From a bacterium (GTDB lineage Bacteria; Cyanobacteriota; Vampirovibrionia; Obscuribacterales; Obscuribacteraceae), in contig JAGOSY010000008.1 of NCBI GenBank assembly GCA_018062085.1, forward strand, positions 124,001-188,000: 64,000 nt of DNA, read 5' to 3'. How positions within the stretch are numbered: the first letter of the stretch is position 1; the number at the start of each line of letters is the position of its first letter. The position numbers and the translations under genes are program-made. The notes beneath the pieces were generated by a model. The model saw only the letters and a list, made by a program, of their open reading frames with translations, searched no databases and was not told the DNA's origin. This document shows positions 8,450 through 17,062 of this stretch, piece after piece.

Positions 8450-8947
8450 TTGAGAGTCACTTGCCGTGTCAGAAGAGCTAACCAGGCGGGATTAAGGCGA
8501 TCTTCTGCAGCAGTGCTTGTTGAAGCAGTCGTCTCTACTTGTATCTTGTTGCCGATCATAATTTTGACAATCTGGGCCTGGCTCGAGATTTCATATGCTT
8601 ACATTATTGGTATGAACATGACTGAGGCTGCCAATCTTGCCTCTCGTGCTCTCGCTGCTGAATATTTGCGTGACCCATCAGTCGCGCGCGATTTGGGCAA
8701 GCAAAACCTCATTCTTTCGCGCATTCGCATTGATAATATGGTTGCGAGCAACGCCCAGTTCACTATTCCTGATGGTGGCTGGCAGATCAAGAAAGCCATC
8801 CTTAGCTCCCCTGAGTCAGTCACTGTGATTTGCTCTTACATTCCTGGTGAGGGCGATCCGCCTCTGCCAAAGTTTCCCAATCCGGACCCCCTTAATTTGC
8901 GGGAGAAGGTAAAAATTAGTTCTTCAGCTACTGCTTTCATTTATTGA
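8450..8947 (+). CDS. TadE-like pseudopilin
   Basis: 165 aa from TTG 8450, with GGGGGA about 7 nt upstream. A GTG at 8435 in the same frame is the alternative, but it would lie within that ribosome site. After a basic leader comes RRSSAAVLVEAVVSTCILLP, then a hydrophobic helix with the conserved Glu near its start, then an Ala-rich amphipathic helix (EAANLASRALAAEY). This is the TadE/TadG (PF07811) layout. Minor pseudopilins of this type assemble with Tad pili. Second residue and start codon usage (TTG AGA) are the same as in the next gene. Confidence 0.7.
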   Translation: MRVTCRVRRANQAGLRRSSAAVLVEAVVSTCILLPIIILTIWAWLEISYAYIIGMNMTEAANLASRALAAEYLRDPSVARDLGKQNLILSRIRIDNMVASNAQFTIPDGGWQIKKAILSSPESVTVICSYIPGEGDPPLPKFPNPDPLNLREKVKISSSATAFIY

Positions 8948-8974
8948 GCATACTTATATATATAGGTAGAAGTT

Positions 8975-9424
8975 TTGAGATCACGCAACAAAAAACGTTC
9001 GCAATCTGCTCAGATGATGCCTGAATTTACGGCTTCTTTGATCATGATTGTGCCGCTAATAATAATTGCTGTCTATGTGATGATTGAAGCCAGCGAAGCC
9101 TATGTCATCCATTGCACGTTGAAGCAGGCTGCTAGCACCGCGGCACGAAAGCTAGCTATGTCATATGGGATGGATCCCAAAAATACAGTGGCCCGCTGGT
9201 GTGAGATTGTTTCTTCAATTGATTATCCTGGAGTGGTTAACAGCTACAAGCAGTTTGAGCTTGGTGGCAAGGGTTTCAATGAAACATCTAACCCGCCAAC
9301 AGTCACTGTGAAGGTGCACTTTGTCTCAGACCAGTATGGTTGTCGGCATTTTCCTGAACCCGATATTCTTGGTCTTGGTAAAGGTTTTGAGATTGTGGCC
9401 GAATCGACTTGTCGCCTAGAGTGA
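8975..9424 (+). CDS. TadE-like pseudopilin
   Basis: 149 aa, TTG start with AGGTAGAAG just upstream. RSQSAQMMPEFTASLIMIVP carries the pseudopilin pattern (short basic leader, conserved Glu, hydrophobic helix), followed by the amphipathic LKQAASTAARKLAMSYG. Two Cys in the C-terminal half (YGCRHFPEPD and ESTCRLE) may form a disulfide in the periplasm. Starts 27 nt after the previous TadE-like gene and is followed by a TadG-like gene, so the three form a minor-pilin operon. Confidence 0.7.
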   Translation: MRSRNKKRSQSAQMMPEFTASLIMIVPLIIIAVYVMIEASEAYVIHCTLKQAASTAARKLAMSYGMDPKNTVARWCEIVSSIDYPGVVNSYKQFELGGKGFNETSNPPTVTVKVHFVSDQYGCRHFPEPDILGLGKGFEIVAESTCRLE

Positions 9425-9538
9425 AAATATTGTCATTCCATATTGAGATCGCCATTAAAAGGCCCAATTAAATATGCATGATAGTGATGGAGTCCTTGGT
9501 GAAATACGCGGCAGGCTGCAATTGAGAAGGCAATAATA

Positions 9539-10531
9539 ATGAGCAATCAGACCAAAGCCAGCTGCAGACAGTTGAAAAGAAGAATGGTTGTGCGCAGTCA
9601 GAAAGGCGCACTGAGCTCAGTATTCTTGTTGGCTTTGATTTTTGGTTTATTGATTCTCGGTTCAATAGCAGTTGATTTCGTTCATGGTTTTCATATTAGA
9701 AAGCAACTACAGGTAGCTGCTGATTCAGGAGCTTTAGCTGGTGCCTACATGCTAACGGCCCCAGCTCCTACTCAGTTTCAGCAGAAGAAAGCTATGAGCT
9801 GGGCAGTTGAAATGGTCGGACGCAACGCCTCTGACAATCAACCATTGATTGCTGATGGAGAGACCGTAGCCGTTGATGTAGAGGTTAATTCAAGGCCGAT
9901 GAAATATCCCCATACTTGCGAAGTTACTATCACTCGGCAGATGCCTACTATCTTTGCCAGGTTCGTTGGCTTTCCTAGTATGCCAGTTAGTGCCATGGCT
10001 GTAGGCGGTGCCTATGCTGGTTTGCGGACAATTTCGCCAAATCAGATTTTACCGATTGGCATTTCGGCGAAAGCCAGAAGCGGTATCTTGCAACTTGATC
10101 CAAATAAACCCAAGCAGAATGCCGGTTGGATATCGGATTGGAGCGGCATGGGCAATCCTAGCTTAGATGTCGGTAGCAGCCCGCTAGCAATCAATGGAAA
10201 CAGTGATCTATCTATGATGAATTCACTGGTAGGCGCTACCTTCTTCTGCCCAGTGGTTAAGGCTTCTGAAGATGATGGGCCGCTGCCAAAGAAGCAAGAA
10301 GTTCTTGGCACAACCAGAGTTACTTTGAAAAAGGTCAAAGGCCCGAATGAACTAGAAGTTCAAATTTCTGGTGGTGGCATTTTGCGAGGCCGACCAGGAT
10401 TTCCCAATTTACCAACGGCAAGCAAAGAAGATTTGGCCTTCGCTCTTGAATCGCAGTCGTGGCGCATCCTGTTGATAGACAACGATGTTGCTCGCAGCGC
10501 AACTCTAGATAAAGCGGCGAGAGCTTGGTAG
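9539..10531 (+). CDS. TadG-like pilus-associated protein
   Basis: 330 aa. RSQKGALSSVFLLALIFGLL, then GSIAVDFVHGFHIRKQLQ and AADSGALAGAYML, is the typical N-terminus of putative Flp pilus-assembly TadE/G-like proteins (PF13400: RxxGA, membrane helix, then a Q-x-AADAAALAGA segment). The remaining ~270 residues are extracytoplasmic, with a segment near 145 (ISPNQILPIGIS) seen in this family. ATG at 9539 with a GAAGG site. Third gene of the mini-cluster; the von Willebrand-like region present in longer TadG proteins is absent. Confidence 0.7.
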   Translation: MSNQTKASCRQLKRRMVVRSQKGALSSVFLLALIFGLLILGSIAVDFVHGFHIRKQLQVAADSGALAGAYMLTAPAPTQFQQKKAMSWAVEMVGRNASDNQPLIADGETVAVDVEVNSRPMKYPHTCEVTITRQMPTIFARFVGFPSMPVSAMAVGGAYAGLRTISPNQILPIGISAKARSGILQLDPNKPKQNAGWISDWSGMGNPSLDVGSSPLAINGNSDLSMMNSLVGATFFCPVVKASEDDGPLPKKQEVLGTTRVTLKKVKGPNELEVQISGGGILRGRPGFPNLPTASKEDLAFALESQSWRILLIDNDVARSATLDKAARAW

Positions 10532-10546
10532 CTCAGAGTCCATTAC

Positions 10547-12253
10547 CTATTCAGGCAAATTGAGTTCTTCAAGATGCTGCAGCATCTCTTTTTGATTGGT
10601 GACTTCAGTACCTGGTTTGCGTACCACTATTGAGGCTGCTAAATTGCCGAGAGCCATGGCTTCTGGCATGCTAGCCCCTGAGGTGAGAGCCAGTGCCATC
10701 GTCGCCACAACTGTGTCACCAGCTCCGGTGACGTCAAAGACTTCTGAGCGGTTGAAGGCTGGTAGTTCGACCATTGGCTTTCCGCGCTCAAAGAGCACCA
10801 TGCCGTCTCCACCGCGGGTGACCAAGAGTGCTTTCACCCCTGACTTATTCAACAGTATTTCGCCTACTTGTTTGAGCGATTCTCTCGACGTAATTTTTAT
10901 ACCTGAAGCCGCTTCGGCATCGGGTTGGTTTGGCGTCATCAAAGTGCAGTTGCCAAAGCGCTCAAAGCTGTTTTGGGCATCAACGATTACCATTGTGTCA
11001 CGATTTTCAGCCAGTGCTCTGACTGCGGCAATGACACCATCGGTGATGACACCGGCTTTGTAGTCAGAGACTATGATGGCGTTAAACGATTGATTAGCAG
11101 TGTTGATTTTTTCAATCAAGCGCGACTCAATTTTGTCATTAATTTTGGCGTGCGATATGCGATCGATACGCAATAGCTGCTGCAAGAGTGAGTGAGATTT
11201 TGAAATTACTCTGCTTTTGACAGTAGTTGGCCGACTTTCGTCTTCAATCAAATCATAGGTTATGCCGTAGCGCTCTAGTACAGAAGCTAGCTTTGGCGCA
11301 TAGTCATCTTTGCCGCAAACACCAATGGCATGGCACTTGCCACCAAGGGCTGTAATGTTGTGGGCCGTGTTGGCCGCACCACCAGGTATCAATTCAGTGT
11401 CGACATGTTCAAGCACAAGCACTGGTGCTTCGCGCGAAATTCTCTCAGGCCGGCCTTCGACTAATTCGTCGATCAGTAAGTCGCCCACAACAATAACTTT
11501 GCCGCCGCTTAGGTTGATAATGCGATTGCGCAAAGCTGATTTAGAAAAAGGGGACGGAACAAACGATGTCGTTAGACCCAGTTCAGAAATTTGCACGCGT
11601 TCTAGTTCCTTAAAAAGCTGCTTGCCGGTGGGGTTGTCGGGATCAATACCCAGAGCAAACAAAGTCGCTCTTTTAGCCTCATCAATATAGCGTAAATGTT
11701 GATAGAGACGGGCTAGATGAAGTGTATTTGAGAGAGCATCACCAAGATTGTCACAATTGAGAAGTCGTTCCCTGGTTTCGCTCAGGCCCTTAGACTCAGC
11801 CCGAGACAGGCTTGTGCCATAATTTTGTTCACTACTAGGAGCGGTTAGGGCCAGCAATTCTTCAATTCTAGGCTTAAACCTTTCAAAGGTTTTATCTTCA
11901 TTGCTGTCTGGGCTGAACCCAGACTTACGCCCAAAGAGTTCAGGCCGTAAGAAAATGGGAAGGCTGCCAATCACAGCTTTTTCTGTCTGGCTCATGACAG
12001 TAAACTCTCTGGTTTTCTGCTCGTTTTTGCCCGCAGGTTCAATATGGCGGGTCATTTTGGGCTCTTGCTCTTGCCCCTTGAGCAGATAATTGCGGCGAGC
12101 CGTCTCTTTCACCATATTGGTCTGTGTATCAGCTGCAAACGATTGACTGGCTTCTAGTTCAAGGCGATCTTTGGCCAGTGAAGCATCATCTCTGGGGCGT
12201 TCAATGCTCTTATCACTGGGTTTATCGTCTGGATATTGACCGCTGTTGGACAT
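10547..12253 (-). CDS. PfkB-family kinase, HldE/RfaE-like, with long N-terminal extension
   Basis: 568 aa. The C-terminal ~330 residues form a ribokinase-fold sugar kinase: VIVVGDLLIDELVEG, then LIPGGAANTAHNITALG (substrate-binding Gly-Gly), ISRE, LMTPNQPDAEAA and the catalytic VFDVTGAGDTVVA. This is closest in pattern to the D-glycero-beta-D-manno-heptose-7-phosphate kinase half of HldE, which acts in LPS heptose synthesis. No cytidylyltransferase half is present. The first ~230 residues are unusual: a charged, probably disordered segment and then a TPR-like helical stretch (LARLYQHLRYIDEAKRATLF about 180-200). The exact sugar is not certain. Confidence 0.75.
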   Translation of the reverse strand: MSNSGQYPDDKPSDKSIERPRDDASLAKDRLELEASQSFAADTQTNMVKETARRNYLLKGQEQEPKMTRHIEPAGKNEQKTREFTVMSQTEKAVIGSLPIFLRPELFGRKSGFSPDSNEDKTFERFKPRIEELLALTAPSSEQNYGTSLSRAESKGLSETRERLLNCDNLGDALSNTLHLARLYQHLRYIDEAKRATLFALGIDPDNPTGKQLFKELERVQISELGLTTSFVPSPFSKSALRNRIINLSGGKVIVVGDLLIDELVEGRPERISREAPVLVLEHVDTELIPGGAANTAHNITALGGKCHAIGVCGKDDYAPKLASVLERYGITYDLIEDESRPTTVKSRVISKSHSLLQQLLRIDRISHAKINDKIESRLIEKINTANQSFNAIIVSDYKAGVITDGVIAAVRALAENRDTMVIVDAQNSFERFGNCTLMTPNQPDAEAASGIKITSRESLKQVGEILLNKSGVKALLVTRGGDGMVLFERGKPMVELPAFNRSEVFDVTGAGDTVVATMALALTSGASMPEAMALGNLAASIVVRKPGTEVTNQKEMLQHLEELNLPE

Positions 12254-12347
12254 TTATTCCTCTGCTTCAAGTCTAAGCTAGTCTATCAGTGTTAAAATTC
12301 CTGTTTTAATAGACGGGTTAAACCTGCCACACAATTGAGACTAGCAG

Positions 12348-12947
12348 ATGCCATTTATTCAGGCTAATCAAGCGACCCAAAAATCGGTCAAGAAACTGGC
12401 CAAAAAGCAGACTAACAAAAATATTTTTCCTGCTATTTTGCCCACTTGTTTGCTTGTGGCAATTTCTCAGCTTAGTGGAGTGCAGGCTCAGACGACTACC
12501 CTGTCTTCAGGACAGTCGTTGGGCCCAGAATTGAGGCCTGCGCTGAAAGCTGCTAGCGCCAAAGCCATTCGTACTGATACTGCTACTGCTGTGAAAATGG
12601 CTAGGATGCGCTGGTTAGACAAAATGGTGACAGCCGACCCCGGTCTCGTTGCTGCCATTTGTAGTCATGCCGCTTCTGCCCGAGTACTGGCTGCCCATCC
12701 TCATTTAGATAAAATTGCTGAAGCTGACCACTACACTTGTCGACGCATCACTAAGTGGGGATCTGCTGCTGTCGTGTTGACCAAGAACCCTCAAGCCCTG
12801 CGGGTCGTTACCCTTGACCCTGAAGGAATTTACAGGGCAATAAAGCACGACCGTACAATTGCTCGCCGCTTGACTAAGAATGCCAACTTTAACCAGATGG
12901 TTGTTGAGAATCCGGACCTTGGCAAGCTGCTTTCCAGTTACATGTAA
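12348..12947 (+). CDS. Hypothetical secreted helical-repeat protein
   Basis: 199 aa. A Lys-rich start is followed by a hydrophobic signal (IFPAILPTCLLVAISQLSG) with probable cleavage after VQA. The mature protein is all-helical, with repeating short units built round NP/DP turns (TADPGL, TKNPQAL, TLDPEGI, VENPDL), giving about five repeats and resembling an alpha-solenoid. Two Cys lie 32 residues apart. No family recognised. Followed after 3 nt by the TauE/SafE permease, so co-transcription is likely. Confidence 0.55.
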   Translation: MPFIQANQATQKSVKKLAKKQTNKNIFPAILPTCLLVAISQLSGVQAQTTTLSSGQSLGPELRPALKAASAKAIRTDTATAVKMARMRWLDKMVTADPGLVAAICSHAASARVLAAHPHLDKIAEADHYTCRRITKWGSAAVVLTKNPQALRVVTLDPEGIYRAIKHDRTIARRLTKNANFNQMVVENPDLGKLLSSYM

Positions 12948-12950
12948 GCC

Positions 12951-13784
12951 TTGAATTTTCCCTTCTCACTACTTGAAGTTTTACAGGCCCTTGTTATTGG
13001 ACTTCTTACTGGTCTTCTTTCTGGCACCTTTGGTGTCGGAGGTGGCATCATCTGCACGCCAATGCTGAGATTGATTATGCATTTAGACGCTCATATGGCC
13101 ATTGGCACTACTTTGGCTTTGATTGTGCCTACTTCTGTGGCTGGGGCAAGTAACTATGTCAAGGAAAAACTAGTTGATCTAAACATGGTCAAGCTCTTGG
13201 TTTTTCCTGCCATTGTTGGCACTTTGGTTGGTGCTGAATTGACATTGCAGGTGCAGGGCCGCACCTTGATGTTGCTCTTTGCCGCCCTAATTACTTTGGC
13301 TGCAATTGACTTGCTCTCTGGTTTTAGTAGTTCGTTAAAGCAAAAAGCTGCTGCTAAAGCCGAGCTTGAGCAAACCAAAGTTTGCCAAGCGGTACTCGAC
13401 CCAGCTGAGGTCGTTCCTAAAAAGCTGAGCTGGCTTCAGGTCTTCCCTGTGGGCCTGTTGACGGGCTTACTAGCAGGCTTTTTTGGTGTCGGTGGTGGTT
13501 TTATTCTTATACCGATTTTGCTTGCTGTTTTCGGCATGAGTGCCAAGTCTGCTTTTGGAACGTCGCTGTTAGTAGTTGCTTGCCTTTCTGTGCCAGGCAC
13601 AATCGCCCATAGCATTAACCATCATGTACAATTTTTACTTGTACTGGTGATGGTGCTTGGCGCTGTGCCTGGTTCTATGATCGGCAGCAAGCTGGCCTTG
13701 CGCCTCAAAGATTCGGTGCTTAAGCGCGCTTTTGGTGCCATCATGTTAGGAATGGCTGCTTTCATGGTCTATAAGGAACTATAA
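12951..13784 (+). CDS. TauE/SafE family anion permease
   Basis: 277 aa with about 8 membrane segments in two homologous halves. Each half contains the characteristic Gly-rich motif: GLLSGTFGVGGGIICTPML near 20-38 and GLLAGFFGVGGGFILIPIL near 165-185. This double GVGGG pattern defines the TauE/SafE (sulfite exporter-like, PF01925) family, which moves sulfite, sulfoacetate or related anions across the inner membrane. TTG start 3 nt after the previous stop. No sulfur-metabolism gene is adjacent, so the substrate is open. Confidence 0.85.
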   Translation: MNFPFSLLEVLQALVIGLLTGLLSGTFGVGGGIICTPMLRLIMHLDAHMAIGTTLALIVPTSVAGASNYVKEKLVDLNMVKLLVFPAIVGTLVGAELTLQVQGRTLMLLFAALITLAAIDLLSGFSSSLKQKAAAKAELEQTKVCQAVLDPAEVVPKKLSWLQVFPVGLLTGLLAGFFGVGGGFILIPILLAVFGMSAKSAFGTSLLVVACLSVPGTIAHSINHHVQFLLVLVMVLGAVPGSMIGSKLALRLKDSVLKRAFGAIMLGMAAFMVYKEL

Positions 13785-13795
13785 CTACTGTTTGA

Positions 13796-14413
13796 GTGAC
13801 CTTCGCTATGCTTCATATCAAGCTACTCGAGCTAGAATCAGAAATAATTGCCAAAGAAGAAGCTGCTAGGGCTGAGGCTATGGCTGTCTTACCAGCTGAG
13901 TGCGATTTACTTAAACAGGCTGTCGAACACGAAATTGGCCTGCATCTGGCCGACATAGTTGCAAGTGATTGGCGCGGTTGGCTCACATACCGCAGAGGTG
14001 CTAGCGAACTAATCATCATTCGTGGCCGTGCCTTCAAAGAAAGCGGCATGTTCGGCAAAGTTAGGGCTGGTCTCGATTTTTCCGGTGGTCTTGACTCAAT
14101 TGCTGACTATGTGCGGCAATTCGATGTTTCGGCACCGCAAGATCTGGACCACTTGATGATCAATTTTGGCGTGGTGCCATCTTCCGCCAAGGGGTTAGTA
14201 GAAAATTCCACATCTGAAATTGATGCTACTGGTGGTGCCCGAGTCTTTCTCTGGTATGGCGAAGATCTGGCACCCTATCGCCTAATTTTTGAAGATGAAG
14301 TCTCGGGGGATCCCGAGCACAACTTATTGAATGCCGTGGCTGAAGGGCTTTCTTGGATTGTAGCTAAGCCCAAAGAACTGACTTTGCCACAGTTTCTCAA
14401 GCAGAAGAAATAG
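13796..14413 (+). CDS. Hypothetical protein
   Basis: 205 aa from a GTG; an ATG four codons in (13808, MLHIKLLELESEI) is equally plausible. Neither has a clear ribosome site. An acidic N-terminal helix (IIAKEEAARAEAMAVLPAE) precedes a mixed alpha/beta domain with GWLTYRRGASELIIIRGRAF and VFLWYGEDLAPYRLIFEDEV. Cytosolic by appearance, no Cys cluster or known motif; family not recognised. Lies 11 nt downstream of the TauE/SafE gene on the same strand. Confidence 0.5.
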   Translation: MTFAMLHIKLLELESEIIAKEEAARAEAMAVLPAECDLLKQAVEHEIGLHLADIVASDWRGWLTYRRGASELIIIRGRAFKESGMFGKVRAGLDFSGGLDSIADYVRQFDVSAPQDLDHLMINFGVVPSSAKGLVENSTSEIDATGGARVFLWYGEDLAPYRLIFEDEVSGDPEHNLLNAVAEGLSWIVAKPKELTLPQFLKQKK

Positions 14414-14447
14414 TTTTAGGCTCTCGTCTCTGTGTAGGCTATGCTTG

Positions 14448-15278
14448 TTAAAGTTTTTTGATTGGCATAGCCTCAGCAACTTTCTCGTCAATTTTAATTT
14501 TGCTGCCAGCGTCTTCGTCATTTTCATTGCGCATATGCTGCACAGCAGCTTGAGCAAATTGCATCAGTTCAATTGGCACAGGGAAGATCAGCGTAGAGTT
14601 TTTCTCAGCCGATACTTCTACCATTGTCTGCAGCTGTCTCAATTGCATGGCACCGGGTACTGTGCCGATAACGCGAGCGGCTTGGGCCAACTTCTCGGCA
14701 GCTTGATGTTCGCCTTCTGCGGCCACGATCTTTGCTCTTCTCTCCCGCTCAGCTTCGGCTTGCTTGGCCATGGCCCGCTTCATACTTTCGGGAATCTCTA
14801 CATCTTTTACTTCGACTGAAATGACCTTGACTCCCCAACCTTCGGTTTGTCTATCAATAATGGCTGAAAGTTTGGCGTTAATGGCATCGCGTTCAGTGAG
14901 AAGCTCATCTAGCTCGTGTTGACCCAAGACGCTTCTTAGAGTGGTCTGGGCAACTTGTGATGTGGCATTGAAAGGGTCTTCGATTTTGGTCACGGCCTTA
15001 AATGGGTCGACTACTTGAAAGAAGCAAACAGCTGCTGTCTTAGCCGATACGTTATCTTTGGTGATGATTTCTTGCATGGGAATCGACATAGTGATGATGC
15101 GCAGGTCGACTTTTTTTGATGTTTGGAAAATCGGGAAGACTAGCTGCAAACCAGGCCCACGCACCCCATCCGCTCGACCAAGAGTGAAAACTATGAAGCG
15201 CTCGTATTCTTTGATGACTCTTAGCGATGTGAGCAAATAACACATCAAGAAAAACATGAAGCCAATGCCAATTTCCAT
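14448..15278 (-). CDS. Slipin (SPFH/band 7 stomatin-like protein)
   Basis: 276 aa. One N-terminal membrane helix (GIGFMFFLMCYLL), then the band-7 core: EYERFIVFTLGRADGVRGPG, DLRIITMSIPMQEIITKDNV, the FNATSQVAQTTLRSVLGQHE stretch and VEIPESMKRAMAKQAEAERE, ending in the coiled AAEGEHQAAEKLAQAA segment. These are hallmark slipin/stomatin features (PF01145). Slipins form membrane-bound oligomers and are often paired with an NfeD protease partner; none is adjacent here. Role in membrane microdomain organisation is from family knowledge. Confidence 0.88.
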   Translation of the reverse strand: MEIGIGFMFFLMCYLLTSLRVIKEYERFIVFTLGRADGVRGPGLQLVFPIFQTSKKVDLRIITMSIPMQEIITKDNVSAKTAAVCFFQVVDPFKAVTKIEDPFNATSQVAQTTLRSVLGQHELDELLTERDAINAKLSAIIDRQTEGWGVKVISVEVKDVEIPESMKRAMAKQAEAERERRAKIVAAEGEHQAAEKLAQAARVIGTVPGAMQLRQLQTMVEVSAEKNSTLIFPVPIELMQFAQAAVQHMRNENDEDAGSKIKIDEKVAEAMPIKKL

Positions 15279-15393
15279 CTCATCTCCAGTATTTATCAGA
15301 AACTAATACGGGATACCATTAGATAGATACCCGCTGGGCAGTGGGGCTAGTCGTGGCACTATTTGTTCAGGTTTTCTAAGCTGTTCCGTGAGT

Positions 15394-16413
15394 TTAGGGA
15401 GTATTGGTTCCCAACTTCTGTTGCAGAAGCCGTTCTCTGTTTTTGGCGAGGTAGTCGATGTTGGCAAACGAATTGCCCGCCGCTACAGCCACCAAGTAGC
15501 CGTTTTCGTTGTTGCGTGGTGGGCTCTCTCGGCCGATATTTTTATCGAAAATTTCTTTTGCTTTAGCATCTGAATGAACTGTTTGACCGGCAATGCTAAC
15601 TGTTTGTTGCATGTTGAGGTTGCCAAATTCTTCCCCTCTAAAGGTTACACCCGTGCCTTCGACTGTATATTTCCCTTCTCGTCCTCCACCCATTTCTGTG
15701 CCAGGTTTGAAGCGAATTGGATAGACACCGTTAGCAGATGTTGTCCGTGAGTGTTCGGGAGCAAAGCTGTCAGGTTTGCCTGATTTTGGTTCGGCTGAGG
15801 CCAGCTCATGATTTGCTGACATAAATTCAAGGCTGAATGTATCCTTGCCTTCATTTGCCGCTGAGTGCAGAACTTCTATGCCTTTTCCTTGCAGTCTTTG
15901 AATTGCCTGGTTTGTATCTACTAAGATTTTGCTCCAGTCTCTCAGTACCTGGTGTTGATTTGGATCGGCTGCGACTTTGCCCAGTCGGTCGAGAATATCT
16001 TTTTGTGTCTCTGGGTTTTTCACATTTTCTGGAGTAATAGTGTTGTCTTTGTCGGAGCCAAGGAGTTTGTTGATTTGCTCGAAGGAAGGGTCTAGTTGTC
16101 CCAAGCTAACGTTGATCACGTCTCCCTTTCCAAGGTTGAGTTTCCCTGAATCTATTTGATCAGCGATGCCATTCAAAGACTTTGAAAAGTCTGAGATTCC
16201 CTTATCTTCCATGCCATTTTGTTGAACTCTAATGGCATTGAAGCCGTTCGCTTCGGCTAGACGAGCGCTGAATTCACCATGGGTAAAGCCTGTTTCGGTT
16301 TGCTTTTTCACCCCTTGGTTTGGCATAGTGCTGACGTCGTTTACAGCAATTTCGGTCCCTTGAGAGACGACCAAGCTTTTGTCTTTAGGGTCACTGCGCA
16401 AGGCTCGGGGCAC
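15394..16413 (-). CDS. Subtilase-like domain, His/Asn/Ser part (downstream part of a split gene)
   Basis: 339 aa from a GTG within the end of the previous frame. The sequence has the order of a degenerate S8 subtilase: FTHGEFSARLAEANGFN (catalytic His region), GDVINVSLGQL, VLHSAANEGKD (oxyanion Asn region) and, at the C-terminus, LVAVAAGNSFANIDYLA, which resembles the GTSxA.P.YLA serine motif with Asn replacing Thr. The Asp motif is missing here and is found at the end of the overlapping upstream frame. No ribosome site is seen for the GTG, so this is probably the continuation of 16391-16927 after a +1 frame change. Confidence 0.55.
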   Translation of the reverse strand: MPRALRSDPKDKSLVVSQGTEIAVNDVSTMPNQGVKKQTETGFTHGEFSARLAEANGFNAIRVQQNGMEDKGISDFSKSLNGIADQIDSGKLNLGKGDVINVSLGQLDPSFEQINKLLGSDKDNTITPENVKNPETQKDILDRLGKVAADPNQHQVLRDWSKILVDTNQAIQRLQGKGIEVLHSAANEGKDTFSLEFMSANHELASAEPKSGKPDSFAPEHSRTTSANGVYPIRFKPGTEMGGGREGKYTVEGTGVTFRGEEFGNLNMQQTVSIAGQTVHSDAKAKEIFDKNIGRESPPRNNENGYLVAVAAGNSFANIDYLAKNRERLLQQKLGTNTP

Positions 16414-16927
16414 TCTTTCTGAATTCGTCCAAGAACAAGACAGTGGGTTTATTTGGATCTAATTTGCTTGTGTCATTGAGAACTTTGAACGGCTCTTCTG
16501 TTGGTTTTTGTTTAGAGTCAGTGCCTGGCTTTACGTCTGATTTTGGCTCGGATTTTGCATCTGATTTTGATTCTGGTTTGTTTTCTGATTTCTCAGGGCT
16601 GGTTTCTTTTGGAGGCCGCTTCTTGCCGGTTTTAAGCCCACGGGTGACGTCGGCCTCATCGCCATCGGTCCCGGCGACAGACTCAACTTTGGCAAAGGGA
16701 TCGTTCTGGGCAAAATCGAGGACGGCTGGCGAGTTATTGTTTTTTAGCCCAACATTGTCGCCCGACTGAAAAGAACTCCTGGATGAACTATTTGGAGAAT
16801 TATCTGAAGAACCTTCCTTCTTTTCCGATCTAAACAGCTCTATGCGGTCGATGTGCTGGGTTGGAGCATCACCTTTAGGGAGATTCTCTTGCTGAGCATC
16901 AATGCGCGCATCGGTCGCTGCTGCCAT
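16391..16927 (-). CDS. N-terminal part of a split subtilase-like protein
   Basis: 178 aa. A disordered, charged N-terminus rich in Ser, Lys, Pro and Glu (KSENKPESKSDAKSEPKSD and similar) runs to NKPTVLFLDEF, which has the shape of the first strand and catalytic Asp of S8 subtilases (VxxxDxG/F). The frame then closes after RKSAPSLAQ. The His, Asn and Ser motifs lie in the +1 frame immediately after, with a 23-nt overlap at 16391-16413. A single extra base near the AAA or CCCC runs at about 16405-16418 would explain the split. No signal peptide is seen, so localisation is unclear. Confidence 0.5.
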   Translation of the reverse strand: MAAATDARIDAQQENLPKGDAPTQHIDRIELFRSEKKEGSSDNSPNSSSRSSFQSGDNVGLKNNNSPAVLDFAQNDPFAKVESVAGTDGDEADVTRGLKTGKKRPPKETSPEKSENKPESKSDAKSEPKSDVKPGTDSKQKPTEEPFKVLNDTSKLDPNKPTVLFLDEFRKSAPSLAQ

Positions 16928-17062
16928 AAATTGACTCTTTGGGGTCTGGTAAGACTAGTAAAAGTGGGGGTGCCATTGGGCTTATTGATCTGTACATCTC
17001 TATTATTGGGTTGAGGTTGTGAAAGACACGTGAAAGTAGCGTTCAACTAAGTTCATTGGGTA

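Noticed and set aside
14437..14472. Perfect 8-bp inverted repeat (GGCTATGC/GCATAGCC) at the end of the slipin gene
   Set aside because: Long 20-nt loop and no T-run after either arm; it overlaps coding sequence, so I did not call a terminator.
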